Shown: positions 28,066-28,508 of the stretch, in pieces
How the letters are laid out: each line of letters opens with the position of its first letter
How positions within the stretch are numbered: position 1 is the first letter of the stretch
Source of the DNA: Priapulus caudatus
Lineage: Eukaryota > Priapulida > Priapulimorpha > Priapulimorphida > Priapulidae
DNA: 28,508 bases
Direction: 5' to 3'
NCBI RefSeq assembly: GCF_000485595.1
Contig: NW_014577219.1
Coordinates: 420,333-448,840, forward strand
Translations under genes and position numbers: made by a program
The notes under the pieces: generated by a model
What the model saw: only the letters and a program-made list of their open reading frames with translations
The model's database searches: none
Told to the model about the DNA's origin: nothing

Positions 28066-28508
28066 AGCCATCAAATAAACCAATATTGCAAGTATAGGTT
28101 GTCATAACACGGGCGAATAGACGTCACACGAGTCGGAAAATGAGGAGCATATGGGTCTCAAGCGAACCTCGATTGCTATACGAAACAAAAATGTGACAAA
28201 AATAAATAAATTAATAAATAAATAAATTAATTAACACAAAATTACAAATTGCACCGTATCTTCGCATCTATGCGACTCTGTAGGTTAATCTGTGAAAGTA
28301 CCGGTCCGTTAAGCCTCAATACACGCGCACAGGTTTTTTGCCGCTCCTCTGGCATGGCGTCTCGTGTGTCTTTCTTCGACTCGGAACAGGTGACGTGAGG
28401 AATCGAAGAATCATTGGATGTAAACGGGTAGTAGGTATTGGCGCATCTGGTAAGAATATTTTCCGGACACCTGTGTAACACGAAAACTTGTTTTATTTCG
28501 CGAAATCC
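28066..28508. repeat. Satellite unit A, copy 9, cut by the window edge
   Basis: Begins AGCCATCAAATAAACC directly after unit B2 and continues, with one noisy stretch at about 28280-28440, to the window end. Confidence 0.85.

Noticed and set aside
18555-28508. CRISPR-like array
   Set aside because: Units are about 1 kb and tandem, without short repeats alternating with unique spacers, and the genome is eukaryotic.

Overview
This window looks like nuclear DNA of a non-insect invertebrate animal. It has short introns with GT/AG splice sites, (TTAGGG)n-type tracts, a Ty3/gypsy-like retroelement with a tRNA-Ser-type primer site, many small inverted-repeat elements and a roughly 1 kb satellite. I cannot name the species. 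No prokaryotic-type gene organisation is present, and I saw no tRNA or rRNA gene.

The one confident host gene is an ADAR1-type adenosine deaminase acting on RNA, on the minus strand. Its exons run from about 9367 down to about 2330. Twelve exons can be placed, and their splice phases agree at all eleven junctions. In order they encode a Z-alpha domain (split over exons 1-2), a second Z-alpha domain (exon 3), a low-complexity linker (exons 3-4), one dsRNA-binding domain (exons 5-6) and the deaminase core (exons 7-12) with the HAE, PCG and SCSDK zinc-site motifs. The usual last 60-70 residues of the deaminase are not found. The sequence past the last placed exon soon runs into a repeat block that recurs elsewhere in the window.

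Region by region: 1-1858 is the 3' end of an LTR retroelement (integrase remnant, polypurine tract, 207-bp LTR) plus flanking repeats. 1859-2329 has no recognised gene. 2330-9367 is the ADAR gene, with one MITE and a partial exon duplication in its introns. 9368-10035 is upstream or intronic sequence without a recognised gene. 10036-10267 is a MITE-like element with a telomere-like core. 10391-13532 holds a truncated 5' LTR with primer-binding site, a 24-bp hairpin minisatellite and a noisy second copy of the 1-1858 block. 13410-14440 is a TIR element that spans an assembly gap (13819-14105). 14441-17380 is intergenic, with foldback elements and microsatellites. 17381-28508 is a satellite array: about 1 kb units (A) in direct orientation, about 1.15 kb units (B) at 17391-18554 and 26926-28065, and an interruption at 22613-23550 that carries a second telomere-core MITE.

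Many repeat copies, worst at 11580-13530, 19580-21640 and 25000-26900, differ from their cleaner siblings mainly by scattered single-base insertions and deletions. That pattern looks like unpolished long-read sequence in gap-filled regions, so copy number, spacing and reading frames there should be treated with caution.
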